From the NCBI GenBank assembly GCA_946479405.1, contig CAMLGD010000168.1, forward strand, positions 1 through 7,454: a stretch of 7,454 bases of DNA, written 5' to 3'. Position numbers and translations under genes: made by a program. Numbering within the stretch: the first letter of the stretch is position 1; every line of letters begins with the position of its first letter. The notes beneath the pieces were generated by a model that did no database searches, was not told the origin of the DNA, and saw only the letters and a list, made by a program, of their open reading frames with translations. Below are positions 7,202 through 7,454 of the stretch, in pieces. This stretch comes from an uncultured Vogesella sp. GTDB lineage: Bacteria; Pseudomonadota; Gammaproteobacteria; Burkholderiales; Chromobacteriaceae.

Positions 7202-7211
7202 GTTGGCCGCA
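7202..7211 (-). repeat. Copy of the TGCGGCCAAC repeat after fdhA
   Basis: Plus-strand GTTGGCCGCA, extended to AAGGTTGGCCGCA at 7199-7211, the same 13 bases as one half of the palindrome after serS. It is a single copy just beyond the terminator of the minus-strand fdhA gene, so once more it sits at a gene's 3' end. Confidence 0.75.
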
Positions 7212-7213
7212 AA

Positions 7214-7245
7214 CAAAACGGGCCACTGCAATGCAGTGGCCCGTT
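7214..7245 (-). terminator. Rho-independent terminator of the formaldehyde dehydrogenase gene
   Basis: On the minus strand AACGGGCCACTGC (7245-7233) pairs perfectly with GCAGTGGCCCGTT (7229-7217) around the 3-base loop ATT, and the T-rich tail TTTTGTTT follows. It lies about 20 bp after the TAA of the minus-strand gene. Confidence 0.85.
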
Positions 7246-7263
7246 GTCATGCTGGCTACCGGC

Positions 7264-7454
7264 TTATGCCAGTTGCAACGTGTTGTGCGGGTCGATCACG
7301 AATTTCTTCGGCGCGCCGCCATCAAACGCACGGTAACCTTCCGGCGCCTGATCCAGCGAGATCACTTCCACGTTGACGATGTCGGCGATCGGCAGACGAT
7401 CCCACAGAATGGCCTGCATCAGGTTGCGGTTGTACTTCATCACCGGGGTCTGGC
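7264..7454 (-). CDS. fdhA: Formaldehyde dehydrogenase, glutathione-independent (C-terminal 62 residues)
   Basis: The 3' end of a minus-strand gene running off the right edge, with its TAA at 7266-7264. The 62 visible residues begin QTPVMKYNRNLMQAILWDRL and continue through IADIVNVEVISLDQAPEGY to GAPKKFVIDPHNTLQLA. This matches the C-terminus of the NAD-dependent, zinc-containing formaldehyde dehydrogenase of the Pseudomonas putida type, a medium-chain alcohol dehydrogenase family member of about 400 residues that oxidises formaldehyde to formate without added glutathione. The zinc-binding and NAD-binding parts lie outside the window, so the catalytic residues cannot be checked. A close medium-chain dehydrogenase with a different substrate is possible, but the YNRxLMQAI and KKFVIDPH motifs favour this call. 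A strong terminator follows. Confidence 0.85.
   Translation of the reverse strand, partial: QTPVMKYNRNLMQAILWDRLPIADIVNVEVISLDQAPEGYRAFDGGAPKKFVIDPHNTLQLA

Overview
The window looks like a chromosomal segment from a GC-rich betaproteobacterium, most likely order Neisseriales and close to Chromobacteriaceae (Chromobacterium, Vogesella or Aquitalea type). This rests on codon use, on the look of the proteins and on the lolA-rarA-serS gene order, which is also the E. coli order. No database search was possible, so the taxonomy is inference.

Left part (1-5574) is core housekeeping DNA. The 5' part of a tRNA-Ser(GGA) gene leaves the window on the minus strand behind a strong-looking promoter with an A/T-rich upstream element. 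On the plus strand follow nadE (glutamine-dependent NAD+ synthetase), lolA (periplasmic lipoprotein carrier), rarA (AAA+ fork and recombination protein, 3 bp after lolA) and serS (seryl-tRNA synthetase, with its own 239-bp upstream region). serS ends at a 26-bp perfect palindrome and an 18-bp-stem Rho-independent terminator.

Middle part (about 5723-6843) is an AT-richer accessory island read on the minus strand. In transcription order it holds the last roughly 60 codons of an HlyD-type type I secretion membrane-fusion protein (5' end missing), an apparently intact 220-residue two-helix membrane protein of unknown function, and a 57-codon stub that overlaps it by ATGA. The stub resembles the N-terminus of secreted lipase/RTX-type proteins. 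The outer genes are broken and the middle one is whole, which suggests a decayed type I secretion/effector locus that kept an accessory or immunity-like gene.

Right part (6844-7454) is about 400 bp without a convincing gene, containing a two-way terminator-like hairpin. It is followed by the terminator and last 62 codons of a glutathione-independent formaldehyde dehydrogenase (fdhA type) on the minus strand.

The most striking feature across the window is a 10-bp word, TGCGGCCAAC (extended consensus ATGCGGCCAACCTT). It occurs exactly nine times on the two strands, where about 0.01-0.05 copies would be expected by chance. It appears singly, inside genes in different reading frames, and as inverted pairs just after nadE and serS. 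This density and layout resemble the DNA uptake sequences of Neisseriaceae, but the word itself is different.
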